Origin: Phanerodontia chrysosporium
Taxonomy: Eukaryota > Basidiomycota > Agaricomycetes > Polyporales > Phanerochaetaceae
Assembly (NCBI GenBank): GCA_001910725.1
Contig: MJGA01000030.1
Coordinates: 62,001 to 126,000 of the forward strand
DNA length: 64,000 bases
Direction of reading: 5' to 3'
Part shown: piece by piece, positions 33,200-46,059 of the stretch
Layout: every line of letters starts with the position of its first letter
How positions within the stretch are numbered: position 1 is the stretch's first letter
Made by a program: the position numbers and the translations under genes
The notes under the pieces: model-generated
The model's database searches: none
Seen by the model: the letters and a program-made list of their open reading frames with translations, nothing else
Told to the model about the DNA's origin: nothing

Positions 33200-35915
33200 T
33201 TACTCCAAAGTGATGTACAGGTGCTTGCTGGTCAAGGTCGCCTTCGCGCCGGGTATTAACACAATCGTCTGCGTGTCGTCAATGATCATCGCTGGCCCTC
33301 GAGGGTGTCTCCCGTGTGCAGGGACGGGAGCCGGAAGACCGGGGTGTCCTCGACGCGCCCAACGCCGTCGAAGTACGTGCTGTGCGTGGTGTCCGCCCTG
33401 GCACGCTCGACAGCGCGCGTCTGGAGCTTCTCGAGCTCGGCGTACACGGACTCGCCGAGCTTGTCGAACGTCTTGCCGATGCCGCGCACCTTTACATCGT
33501 CGACAATGATCGTCTTCGTCTCGAGCAGGAACCCGAACTCGGCCTTGTACACGCGCCGGAACGCGGCCTCGAAGTCCTCCTGCCCGTCGCCGTCCTCGGG
33601 CGTCGGCAGCACCATCAGCGACGTGTCCGTGCCCTCGAACCGCATGTTCAGCATGCGCTCCGTGTGCACATGATCGCCCTCGAAGCCCTGCCGTCCGAGC
33701 TCTGCACGCACGTCCGCGTCGAGCTTGTCCAGCCGCGCCTTCAAAGTGGGCCTGTTTTGAGCGGTGTAGAACGTCGAGGACGGTTCTTGCAGCTCATAGG
33801 CGCTGCGAACAGTGAGTATCGGCCGACCGCTGGATAAATATGAGTCACATACCGGTCGGCGAGGGCGAGACCATAGGCGGACAGGATAGAGCTGTATCTG
33901 TGGATTAGGATCGTCTTGATACCGAGCAATTTGGCGATTTCGCAGGCGTGCTGCCCTCCTGCGCCACCGAAACTTGCCAGACTACATCACGTCTGTGAGC
34001 GATAATCCGCCAGACTACAACCCAAGGGACTTACACATGTTTTTGGAGAGCATATCCACGTGCTTCGGTCAGAGCGCGAATGGGGCGACACATGGTCTCG
34101 TTGGCAACCTTAATGAAGCTTCGTGGCAGTGTCAACGTCCCCGTCAGGCTGATTTGTATGATAAACGCACCCATAGACGACCTCATCGAGATTGAGCTTC
34201 TTTTCATACGTTGCGTTGATTTCCTTTGCGAGCTCCTCGAATTTGGTAAGCGACGCCTGGATGTCAAGAGGCTCGTTCGCATTCTTGCCGAAGATCTGCG
34301 GAAAGTACTGCGGTACGAGACGTCCAAGGACGAGATTAGCGTCGGTGACAGCGAGCGGACCGCCCTTCCTGTACAACAGTGTCAACCTAAACGCGTTTGG
34401 AGACCAGCATAGCACACGTACCGATAACATGCAGGCCCCGGTTCGGCGCCCGCACTGTGCGGTCCTGCGCGGAAGAGACCATTCTGGAACGTCAAGCAGG
34501 ACCCACCGCCTGCCGCGACGGTGTTGATGTCCAGCTGTGGCGACTGGATGGTTACACCTGCCGTCGTCGTCTCATATACGACCTCGTATCGCCCGTCGAA
34601 GCGCGACACGTCCGTCGACGTGCCGCCGACGTCCAATCTATTCAGGAATCAGCCGGACGAGCGGTGTCGAGCGGGTGGGCCGTACCCTATCACGGGGTGC
34701 TTGCGCTCTGGATCCCAGCTCGTCAGGGCGTACCCGACGACGCCGCCCGCCGGCCCACTCAGGATGCTCTTGAGGCCCGAAAAGTTGTTGAGGTCGACAA
34801 GACCGCCGTCACTCCCCATGAACTCGACGCGCGGGCTCCGCAGGCGGCCGTCCTTGAGCTTCTCGTCGAAGCCGCTGAAGAAGCCGTCGAGGTAGTTCTT
34901 CAGGATCGGCGTCAGGTATGCGTCCGCCGTTGAGGAGACGCCGCGGGGAACCATCTTGATCATGGGCAGAAGCTGCGAGGACAGCGAGATTTGCCTGAAC
35001 CCGACGGATTTGGCGACTTCGCCGACCGCGAGTTCGTGTTCTGGGTACGTGTAGGAGTGGCAGAGCACAACCGCAAGCGAGCGATAGCCTTCGTCGTAGA
35101 GCTTCTGTAGGTCTTTCTTGACTGCCTCGAGGTCTAAGCAAGAACCGGTAAATGCAGGAGCACTGCTAAGAACATCACGAGACGCACCAGGCTTCTGTAG
35201 GATCCTCACAGCCTCTCCACTCAGACCGCGGACGACCTCGCCCGGCCCCTCTGCTAGGCTCTTACCATCCCATCCCTTTCCCCTGTATCCCCGAGTAATG
35301 TTGCCGTCCTTGTCAAACTGCACGGCGTGCTCTTCCGCCTTCGGGTCGCTAGTATACCCCACAAGCGTCACACGCTCGTCAACTTCAATGACGGTCGAGT
35401 AGAGCGGTGGAGGACGGCGGATGTTCAGATCGAAGATCTTGGGGCGAGACTGGTTGCCAATGAGCAGCAAGTCGCGGAAGCCCTTTGTGATCAGCAACGC
35501 GTGCTTCTCGCCTTTGCGCTCGAGCAGCGCGTTCGTCGCAACCGTGGTCGAAAGACGGATGTAGTCTGGTGGCTAAAGTGAGCTTCGCTACAGTGTATAC
35601 GGTCGGGCAGCTGACCAATCTTGTCGGTGTTCAGGATTGAGCCTTTCGGGTACTCCTGACCTGTGGCGATCTCGAGGACGCGTCTGATACCCTCTGTCGG
35701 GGCATCCTTGTAGTTTGCAGCATCCTGTGACACTGAGTCGTGTGCTTTAGTCTCGAGTTGTCATACTGCAAGTATAGATACTGACAGAGTTTCACGACGA
35801 TCTCCTTGATCTGTCCCGGGTTCTCTGGGTCAGGATATGACGCATGAACGTCACAGAATGTGCCTCCTCTGTCTGCACAGATGCGGATGGATCTATCTGC
35901 TGGTACTGCTGGCAT
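33200..35915 (-). CDS. OXP1: 5-oxoprolinase-like protein with only the HyuA half
   Basis: Resembles the N-terminal half of fungal 5-oxoprolinase, which opens 5-oxoproline to glutamate with ATP in the glutathione cycle. The start is [18 protein letters not shown] followed by TFCDVHA, the canonical ATP-binding entry. Further blocks: [158 protein letters not shown] and the C-terminal [19 protein letters not shown]. It then stops at TAA (33200-33202) after HLYITLE. The HyuB half (about 500 residues in full-length enzymes) is absent and cannot fit before the next gene. It may be a truncated gene or a stand-alone HyuA. Confidence 0.88.
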
Positions 35916-36913
35916 GGCTGCGCTATGAAAAGACTAACACAAGTGCCTGGTATGAGTTGTGTGGTTGCGTAGCTGATAGAATCATCATGGCACCGACCTA
36001 CAAGTGTCAGTCCTGGTACTGGGTATTTGCGGGTTGTGGGCAGATCTGGAAGTGACAGAGGTGCTTGTTGACCCTCTCCTCAATCAACGTTTCCGGATGA
36101 CTTGCGAGGGAGTCAGCCAGAGATGCGATGGGCGGCGCAGGGAGGCCGTCGGACGGAATGATTGTGAGTGAGCATTCCTGATCCGCCTCTCCGAGAACAT
36201 ACTCCATACATAGTATATGTTCTCGGCTGGCCCAGCCCAAAAATCCGATCACCCATACAAACGCCACAACGCTGTGTCTCGCAACTCCATCCGCATCACC
36301 TACAACGTAACAAGATGCGGCATGCATGGAAATGTTCATGTGTAAATGTCCTCAAGTGGTCACCCGTGGTGTTCAAAATGGCCGACAAACCGCTTCAGAC
36401 TCCCAGCGCAGCTGCCAGGTGACGGCAACCTCACCGAGAATACACTAGCACCTGCTGGGCTATTCTACACAGATCATATGATTCGACGCTAAGAGCCGGT
36501 GATAACCAAGTTTGATCCACAATGCGGGTTATATACACGGGAATTTTTTACCTGCACTATTATGTGACTAGCGCTGCGCTGATATACAGTCAGGTATTTG
36601 CCATCACGACTAGTATCCTTCACTGCCTTCGGGTACCGGATGTGCACGACTAGTTAGCAGTGCCCACGAATTTCACAAGTACTGCCTTCATAGACTTGGC
36701 GAAAGTTCGAGGACGCCCGCTTATGTAATACCTTGGCTCTTCAGGCACCCGCGCCGCGCAGCTTACACCCACATTCTGTGCTTCCTACCACCACGATACC
36801 ACACCTCACGGATACCACTCACGAACGACCCTAGCAAACCGCATTCTATTTGGGCACTCAAGTACGTGATTCTTTGGATCGCCACTAGGTCCTGTTTCTC
36901 ACCCTACATGCAG
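35916..36913. other. Intergenic region
   Basis: About 1 kb upstream of the oxoprolinase-like gene (-) and the RCR-like gene (+). It is AT-richer, with TAT-rich stretches near 36200-36215 and 36520-36600. A good intron (36862-36913, GTACGT...TGCAG) lies just before the first firm RCR-like exon, so an unassigned 5' exon of that gene probably sits before 36862. Confidence 0.5.
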
Positions 36914-37523
36914 TCATGACCAGGCTTCCTTGGATACCATCGACACTAGTGCTAGCATTCTCACTCCTCCTACCGCTCGAGCGGATTGCTGGATTGATGC
37001 GTACGTTACATCGCTCGTGTCCTTGCGCACGTCATTGACACTCCTTGTAGCGCGGGCTTTGAGCACTGTTCTCTGAGCCACGGGGCGCGCATTGGTATAG
37101 CTATTGCCATCAGTGAGTCTGCCGACGTCCATGTTCCTTATCCAACGTTTGCTGATCTGTAAATCAGTCATCCTTGCGCTATTGGCATGTGCATCTGCCT
37201 TCTCATACCGCCGACGCCGTATGCAAGCGTTTTCTCTCAATTCAAGCAGCTACGCAAATGCACAGAACGGCAATTACCCACCTAATGGCTATCCCAACGT
37301 CCCCCAAGGGCAGTACTATGCGAGCCCGCCCCAGTATCCGCCCCAGGCCTACCAGAACGGTTATAACCCCCAGGCAGGTTTCGCACCGGTACGTCATGTC
37401 ACGCAGCGCATTCTCCCGAGACACATCTGACGGCAAAACTCACAGCCTCAGGGTCCTCCGCCTGGTTACTATCCTCCTCCGCAGGGGCCTCCGCCAATGA
37501 ATGGCAAGGAAGAGACTGTTTGA
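36914..37523 (+). CDS. Small single-span membrane protein with Pro/Gln/Tyr-rich tail (RCR-like), 5' end unresolved
   Basis: Four exons can be read. An extracellular-side segment with paired Cys (ADCWIDAAGFEHCSLSHGAR) leads into a membrane span (IGIAIAI then IILALLACASAF), a basic stop-transfer (SYRRRRMQAF), and a cytosolic tail of Tyr/Pro/Gln repeats (PPQYPPQAYQNGYNPQAGFAP, PQGPPPGYYPPPQGPPP) ending at TGA 37523. This layout matches the RCR/congo-red-resistance type of fungal proteins, which affect chitin deposition and plasma-membrane transporter sorting; PPxY-like motifs (PPQY) could recruit Rsp5. I could not find the initiating ATG: the frame continues through a plausible intron at 36862-36913 without a Met. 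Confidence 0.62.
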
Positions 37524-37761
37524 TACCACCTACCCCATGCTCACCCAGCGACTGCTTCATGTATCTATACCTATGTACTAGCGGATGTATACAACCTGTA
37601 ATACGCAATCTATACATGGACAACTTGTACCTCCGGAAATCGGTGCCTGGCATGATACGTCTGCAGCGTCTGCCGGCAATTCGCACGTGGCCATCTCTCC
37701 CTCCTCCTCTTCACTCTGTCGTCGTACAGATCGTCCATCGCTCTCTACGCTTTCTTTCTTC

Positions 37762-40700
37762 ATGCCTAGCCTTTTCTCTCGTTCTCGTACCAACTCGACA
37801 CCAAAGAAACCGTCTCTAGAGGCCGCCCACGACGAATTCGGTCGCATTACGAGCAGGGGCTCGAGCAAGCCGTCCAGCCCCGCAACTAGCAAGAAGGACA
37901 AAAAGTCCAAGGATAAAAGTCGCTCCAAGCACTCGCCAGCCGAGCCAGAGTCTCCGGAGTTCACGATTCCCGATGGCAGCTTCCTGCCCTTGAACCTCAA
38001 TCCCCAACGCTACGAGCCCGGCGACGAACCCGCCCAAGAGCGCAGGCAGCTCCTCGACTACGGTTACTTGTCCTACCAGCGACACGTCGTGCTCGGCCTT
38101 GAAGAGGTTGCCAGGCTCGTAGACGTCGTCGGCAACGAACTCGGCACTCGAGGACTCACGACGCCCTTCATCTTCTCGTCCTTGGCACTCGACATCTCGT
38201 CCTCCGCCGTCAAGCGGCTCATTGACGCCTTCCTCAAGACATGCGACGGACGCTATTCGGCAGAGGCAGAACGACAGTGGCGAGAGGAGGCCAAGCTCGC
38301 CGGTCCCCACGAGCTCGGTATGTGTCTGCGCTGGGGTCTTGCGCGCATCGTCAGGATTGTCGGCGGCCAGGAGGTCCGTGGGTTGCTGTCCTACGACAGC
38401 TACCTCGATTGGAGCCAGGCAGAAGCTGGTGTGTCCCCTTCCGCGTCTCGCCGTGACTCTGCTCTGACCCCAGCGAAGCGTACAACTACCCGCCGACCTA
38501 CTTTGAAGCCTTCGTCGCCCCCCTCGAGCCCATCCTGCAGTCGCTCCTGGTTGGCCTGCTCGAACTGCTCACGCGTTTCACCGCACATTCGTCGTCTTCG
38601 GGGCACACGCCGCCGACGCTGTCACCCCTATTCGGACCACTTCTCTTCGGCCTGGGGCCCTCGTCACTTGCTTTCCACCATGTGTACATCCACTATCTTC
38701 GCGCAGTTGCGGCGACCGAACATCTCATACTCGCCTTTATCCGCTGGCAAGACGCACCGAGCGCAGGAGGCTCGAGTGCTGCAGCCCTCGGTGTGCCCGC
38801 GCGGCTCAAGACTTGGATAAAAGGATACCCCGCAATGCTCCCTACGATCAACCCGCTTGAGCGGCCACAGCCACGGCGGGGCGCGCGGACGACTCGTGTT
38901 GTCAGCGTGCGTCGCAACGTGCGTATGTACAGTACCGACCTTGTAAAGACTGCTGCCAGCTGGGGCCAACGACCCAGGAATGTGCCGACGACCCCATCCG
39001 ATAGGTCTTTCGCGTCCTCGAGAGAATGGGACAGGATATGTCCACCGACACTGAAACTTGCGCCGCGCTACTCAGACTCGTTCAGGAAGCGCATGGACCT
39101 CCCGGCGAACTTCCATCCCGACATGGGTGTAGGTTCGTCGTCGTCGACGCTCAGTAGCGCACCGTCTCTGTCCTCCTCTACATCTACTTCTTCCACCACG
39201 TCGTCTCTGCTCGACGACAAGGAGTTTGGGGCGCTTTTAGGCACCAGGACTCCTGAAGACAGGTTCCGTAGCTTGACCGACTTAAAGTGGGGCGAGTTCG
39301 AGGCAATGGGGTTTGGAGACCTGTCGGACAAGCAGAAGCTAGAGTTCGACCTGACTGAGAGTGCGAGAGCTGTGAGTCCACCGCCTTCCATTGTCCAGCC
39401 ATCCTTATTGATCACGGCTGTGATACGCTCCATCGACACGCGTCGTGCAGGCCCGCGCAGCGAAGCGTGCTACGCTCACTTGGCAAGACTTTTCCTCCAC
39501 AGGCTTCTCCCGAACGGATGCGCCCCTGAGCACTACGCTACAGTTCAGTACACCGGTTACAAAGACAATAGATACCTGGCCGCAGCAGTCGCAGGAGATC
39601 CACAGAAAGCTAAAGAAAACGCAGAAGTCCCTGCCCGCATTTGGCTGGGATACCGAACCCGTTATGGGTGCGGAAGAAGTCATCGAAGAAGCATTCATCG
39701 ATGTGTTCTGCGACTTGATCTATGGCGGCGGCTGGATGGACGTCGAGCGCAGCGAAGAGGCGGACCGAGAATGCAACTGGGCTCTGGTTGGCCACTCATC
39801 CTCACGAGGCTGTTGGAACGTGCTGACGTCCTTCTAGGTTGAGTTCAAGTCGCTTCCGCTCTCGAAAACCAACACTGTCTCGGGAACGTCTGACCCGCGA
39901 ACCGCAACGTCGTTGATCCTGTTCGAGGAGTTTGTCCCTCTGGAATACAGACAGCAACTATATTCGAGCGGGTCGAGCCGACGGCGGCTGCCGTCCCTGT
40001 TCGGCGCGTCGTCTCGCAAGCAGTGGAAGCCAGCGCCTACGCTCAACGGCAGGCCATATGTCGTCGGCCATGTCCCTCACAGCCCGTCCTATCGCGAGGC
40101 CGAGTTCGAAGGCTTGTTGCGCTCAAATGAGAGCGCGACGAAGATCCTCACACTCAAACCGCCAGCGAGGGCCGAATCGCTCAAAACGAACATGTCGCCT
40201 CCACAGAGTACTGTGACGTCTCCGGTGCTGACGAACCCTACACTGTTTCTGAGCCCTGCTGCAGCCGCGGAAACTCCAATGAAACGGGTTTCCAGTCGGA
40301 CCAGCGACAGCGGCTCAACGAACAGTCGGTCAGGTACACCAGTGCAGAACGGCAATCGCAAATCGGTTTTTCGGCTACCACTGAGCCCGACGTCGAGTCG
40401 CAAAATGACTCTGCCCCCTGCGGAACACGACCCGGTGGATTTCGAGGCCAAGTCAATATACGGTGATGGGGATGAGCTGACGGTGCATGGACCAGGACGA
40501 TCTAGGGAAGATGCGTGGGTGGACATCCTTGTGGCGAGCCACGGCCGCCGTCTAGAGACGCAGTCTGCTGAACTCCATCCTGGTCACAGTCTCCGCGGCG
40601 GCCGCTCAGACCCAGACCTTGCCAGTCAGGAAGTCTCGGAAGTGCTTGCGGCGGTCCGCAACGGACGGGTATTTTCTGACGACGAGGAAAGCATCATGGA

Positions 40701-41558
40701 GCCGGTGCTTGCCTACTCCGAGGACGGTCAACGAGACAACGCCACCATCGGCACGGTGTCTGAACGGGACTTCTCTGTGACTCCCGGAGGCTCGATGCTC
40801 GACGGCACGTCGTCCGTCGGCGATCTGTCCCAGCGGGACGAGGAGGACGAAGAGCCGGCACCGTCGCCGGCCAAGCCGAAACGCCTCGGCTACTTCGACC
40901 TGCACCCAGAACGCCGGCCGCTGGCGCACGGCCAATCGCTGGAGACGTTGCAGCGCTCCCCGGCGACCTCGGTCCCGGAGCTGCGCATTGAGTCCTCGGC
41001 GGACGAGCCGCGCCCGTCGTTCGAGAGCGAGGCGTCGAAATACGACGATCCCGAGCCGCGCGACGACGCACCTCCCCCGCCACCGAAGCGGCACAGCCCC
41101 GAGCCACGCAGCGTCTCCCCGCGCGCGTGTCGCCCGCGCCGTCGCTCCCGCAGCACCCCGCCGCGCCTGTCCCGCCTGCGCCGCAGCAGAGCAAGACCGC
41201 ATCGCTCATCGAGATGTACCGCGCGCGCGAGCGCGACTCGCAGGCGAGCGCCGCCGTCGCTGCGCCGTCGAAGCTCCCCGTGCGCACCGGCGCCTCGCTG
41301 CAGCCTAACGCCGCCGCCGCCGTCAGCCGTGGCCGCGAGCTCAATGTCGCGGCTCCGCGCTCGAGGTCGCCGTCGCCCTCGGCGGTGTCTGTGGACAGCA
41401 TTGACGAGTCGCTCTCGCAGCCGCTGTCTCAGCCGTACTTGGGCCTGGGACACGCAGATGTCGGCCTCATCAGCGGTGTCGGCCGCCCGATACCCTACGT
41501 GCACGGCGCGCCGCTACACAACGTCCTGGAAGAAGAGGAAGAAGAGGAGGAGGAGTAG
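37762..41558 (+). CDS. Msb1/Mug8-domain protein (polarity / Rho signalling)
   Basis: Large protein of about 1200 residues. The start MPSLFSRSRTNSTPKK is followed by a basic low-complexity stretch, then the Msb1/Mug8 domain: DGSFLPLNLNPQ, DYGYLSYQRHVVLGLEEV, ELGTRGLTTPFIFSSLAL, GPHELGMCLRWGLARIV, TPPTLSPLFGPLLFGLGPSS, AFIRWQDAPSAGG, RFRSLTDLKWGEFEAMGFG, KRATLTWQDFSSTGF, PAFGWDTEPVMGAEEVIEEA and RECNWALVEFKSLPL. Yeast Msb1 links Cdc42 and Rho1 in polarity. The C-terminal half is Ser/Pro-rich and disordered, ending in an acidic run of Glu. Four introns are inferred; the first uses an AAG acceptor near 38476. The last is a short 41-nt GTCTCC...CGCAG segment (41122-41162) needed to keep frame. Confidence 0.85.
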
Positions 41559-43379
41559 GATATTATTATCCTCGCTTTGCTCACCGCCGTCGTCGCGGAT
41601 GTTTCACGACTTTCGTCCTGGGAAGGATTCTATTCTCCGGACCTACATATTTATCGTTTCTGTTATGGACCTTCTCCCTGTGAATCTTGCAAACTGCTCT
41701 TCCCGTGCTTTCATCTCTACACACATGTCTCGCCGGTCGGCCCTTGGCGAACGACCATGCTTCCTCTATCTTTTCATGGGTGTCTTCTTCCGGAGACACC
41801 TCTCGTTATTTCCCTCGATACCACTGCACTCCGCATTGCCCATCCACTCGTTCCCTCACCTGCTTCACGTACTACCCTATACAGCTCGCATGTTCAATAT
41901 CCTATGTTGTTTGACAATAAATCTATGTCATTGCGTTTGTGTCTACCTCCTACATTTCGCGTGGTAACCCCAAAGTCATATATAGGTTAGCATGGGAGTG
42001 AGCGAGGCTAGGGCGTTGGTTAGCATCTAGACTATGCGTGTATTTCGAGGTGCTCTGCAGGATGTCCTCGGCATGGATGGAGGATGCCGCGGCGTAGTAT
42101 CGTGTCTAGAACACGGAAGCGACCGGACTCTGACCTCGGGCGAGGCATGCCAACACAAGGCTTACCTCTATCACTCGTCGCGGGAGCTATTGCTGCTGCG
42201 CCGATGCCTTCGATTGTCTGAAGCGCGCGGCAGAAGAAAGGATATGTGTGCCGAGCTGGATCGAGAACGAGCGGTGCCGCGGACAAGCCTCTTGCACGGC
42301 TTTGTGCTGCCGTGCGCGGTGCCGCACGCAACTCTGTTCTGCATGTGATGTTCGACGGTCTTCGTCCGCCACAATTCGCCGGGCTGATGCTGGGCTCGAG
42401 GCTCTCCACGGGTTATCTTTGCCATCGCGGCGCACCTGCGAACGCTTGCCGGCGATCCGGACCCGTCACCTGAGTGGCAATGGGTAGAGAGGAGGCCTCC
42501 AAGGCGGGATAAGACTGGATGTCCGGAGACGATGTCGACGCGATGGATGGGGCAGTGCCGCGGAAATACGTTCTGCAGCGCTCCGGGCCAGACGGCCCTC
42601 GAGTCTTTTGCATATTCTTTGCGGCGGCGTGGAGGCAGCGTGGATGCCGTTGAAAGCCTGATAGCGCAAGCTATTGGGCGCGCTCACTGCGACCGAAAGG
42701 CTCGCGATTGGCTTCTCACATGCGCCAGCAGTGGCGGTGGCAGAGAACCCATTCATTTTGTCGCACTATCTATCTCGGTCTCCAAGCACTGGTGACCTAC
42801 GTGTTGTTCTCGTGGACGAGTTTCCCATCGATCGAGCCTGAAAGAGGATATTCGTAGTGGCTAGACGGCCATCGGCCTGCCTAGAACAATAGGTTGTAGG
42901 ATGCGCCGTGTCAGACAACGCTGCATGCTGCATTCTGTCCAATGAACATCAATTTAAGCTGGGCGAATCAAAACAGAGCACGCCGTTCTGGATGCTGTAG
43001 GCAACATACCCCGTACTCGCCGCACCGCTTCTAGGTGATTCGGGTCTAGATGCGTTCCGATGAGGTGAAGGAGGAAGCAGCGGTAAATATACTTTGTTGG
43101 ATGAGATCATATCGGAAGTTGCAGTATAAGAGCTGCAGAAAACACGGATCGGCCCTGCAGACCCAAGCTCCTACCTCGTAAGGACAGGTCATCCACCAGA
43201 CTCTGTCACGGCTGTCCCAGTCGTTGTCCAGACCCACGCTGTAGACGCTTTTGGACAGCAAACGCGAAACGCGTCAGCACATTTTACGTCAGCACATGAG
43301 TTGGTTCCTCTCTCCCGCTTTACTTTCTTCCCTTCTCACCTCCCGTCCACCGCCTCCCTAAAACTTTTCACGAATCAAA
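41559..43379. other. Intergenic region ending in a dispersed repeat and the cyclophilin leader
   Basis: About 1.8 kb. Pyrimidine-rich 3' flank of the Msb1-like gene up to about 41990; then sequence with small open frames on both strands that I cannot assign (42030-42800). Repeat copy B covers 43192-43364 and reaches to 15 bp before the cyclophilin ATG, so it includes the CT-rich stretch that looks like the cyclophilin 5' leader. Confidence 0.5.
43192..43364 (-). repeat. Dispersed repeat copy B (inverted partner at 22171-22330)
   Basis: Read on the minus strand it aligns with copy A from GTTTTAGGGAGG to GACCTGTCC. It keeps an open frame with SKSVYSVGLDNDWDSRDRVW followed by WMTCPYE, where copy A has a stop. 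Several differences between the copies are transitions. Its outer end lies in the cyclophilin 5' leader. Confidence 0.7.
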
Positions 43380-44193
<814 letters not shown>

Positions 44194-44484
44194 ATGACTC
44201 GCATGCTATCCACCCGCTCTCGCTATCGTATCTTCAACACGCACTACATCATGTTCGACTAGTATCGCAATGCAACTATTCTTGGCGCAAATGCTGATCT
44301 CGCACGCCTTTTCTCCTTGATGGATGCCCGATCTTTACGTTTGTGCACATAAAATGCGTTGGAAGAATCCTTCCAGGGGTAAACTGCGATGTCGACACCC
44401 TTCTTGGACACTAACTAAGCAGGCATCGTCTCCCGGTTAAAGTAGATACTCCGCCACAGGAATATCAAGGACAGGCTACTTCTG

Positions 44485-46059
44485 CTACAACCGCCTCACC
44501 CACCCCTCAAGATTATTCTTCTGCACCTTCTCCTCCTTCCGCTTCTTCCGAGGCCTCTCCATACCCAGCTCTGGCTCACTCGCCTGCATGACCTCCCACA
44601 GTCGCTCAAACAGCGGCGTCGCGACGATCCCGCCACTCGCATGGCGGTGCCCGCGCGCAAAATCCTCGCCCATCGCCTCTGCGAGGCCCGGCGCGCGCGC
44701 GGCGTAGCTCTTGAGTAGCGCGATGATGTCGACGGGCGGGCCTGCGCGTCCATGCGCACAGCGCGCGACGCGGCACGAGAAGTGCGTGCGGCCCGGCGTG
44801 TAGCCCGTGTTCGCGGCCATGACGACCTGCAGCGCGGGCGCGCGGAGGTGCCCTGCCCAGCGCGTCGCGACGACCTGTTTAGTGGATGTTAATGTCGTGG
44901 CGCGGGAGGCGGTGGCACTGAGCGCACCGGGTGCACCTGTGCGCCACTCGAGATGCGCAGCAGCGCGACCTTGCCGTCGCCCGAGAAGGCGGGCGGGGCG
45001 TGTGCACAACGCTCGACCTCGGCGTTGACTTCCGCACGTGCGTCGTAGAGCCGCTTCGAGAAGGCGACTTGCAGCGCGGAGGACCGTGGTGGGTTGATGA
45101 TGTCGGACGGAGAGGTGGACGCTCGGAGGGCCTACACTGCAGTCAGCGACTGGGTCGGAGGCGAGACAAGACATGGCCTGCCTTCCATGCTGATTCGACA
45201 TCGTACGTCGCCGTCCTCCTCGCTGCAGACTCATTACTTAGCGCCGCTCGCGTGCCCAAGAAGAAGTACTCACGAGCATTTACCAGGCTTATGGCCTCAT
45301 TCACCCCTTTCTTGGTGTACTTCTTGAAACATGCCTTCATGTCCTCCTGCGGGAAGGGCGGCGCAAACTGGAAGGACGTCCCGAGATCGCCCATGGTGCC
45401 GATGGCGCAGAGGTAGTCGCACGAAGCGACCACGGACGGATGCAACGGTTTGCAGAGGACGTACGCGAGCGTTGCGGATGTTGCGACGGGCTCGTGTTTG
45501 CATGCGGACAGAACCTACGCTCGCTCATGTGTTGGTTGACCTTGATAAAACCTGCCAGTTGATACGTACCAGAGTATCAGCTGGGAACTCGTCGCTGAGA
45601 TGGTGATCAACCAGCAGCGTCTTTGCACCTGGTATGAGAGAAGGGCCCGGTCTGCTCCCTTGGTCCACTACGATCGCATATGCAGCACCATACGTTGTGA
45701 GCTTCTGCCGCTCCTGCTCTTGATGTGGGTTCGAGCCCTTGCTGACAAAGTGGACTTTGATAGTATCTTCCGAATGGCCGAGCGCGAGCAACGTGCGAAA
45801 GATGATGAGGGTCCCGCTCAGACCGTCAGCGTCCTTGTCGGGGACAAGCAGTGTGCACTGCGACTGCTCGGCGCTGACATCCGATGTGGCGTCAGGGTTG
45901 TAGCGTAGATGGGGTTGAAGGATAAGCATACCATTCCTTCAGAAAGGCCCGGGCGGACCTGATCGCTTGGAGGGAGGCTGGCCACTCTGCAGCTGTGCCC
46001 GTGCTTGCAGATGTAGAGTCATCCTGACTTGCAGATGCAATAGAGCGCTTTCCGGTCAT
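44485..46059 (-). CDS. DHH/DHHA1-family phosphoesterase
   Basis: Putative Mn-dependent phosphoesterase or nuclease related to RecJ-type DHH proteins. The start MTGKRSIASASQDDSTSAST is followed by RSARAFLKEC and, after an intron, LLVPDKDADGLSGTLI (motif I). Motif II is YAIVVDQGSRPGPSL and motif III is LLVDHHLSDEFPADTL. Then PVATSATLAYVLCKPLH and CAIGTMGDLGTSFQ, as in archaeal and fungal DHH exonuclease-like proteins. The C-terminal DHHA1 domain ends with GEDFARGHRHASGGIVAT, where GHxxASGG is the substrate-binding signature. A basic tail (RPRKKRKEEKVQK) could be nuclear. Intron 45132-45181 has a GC donor (AAG/GCAGGC) and joins ESAWK to ALRASTS. The substrate is unknown. Confidence 0.87.
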
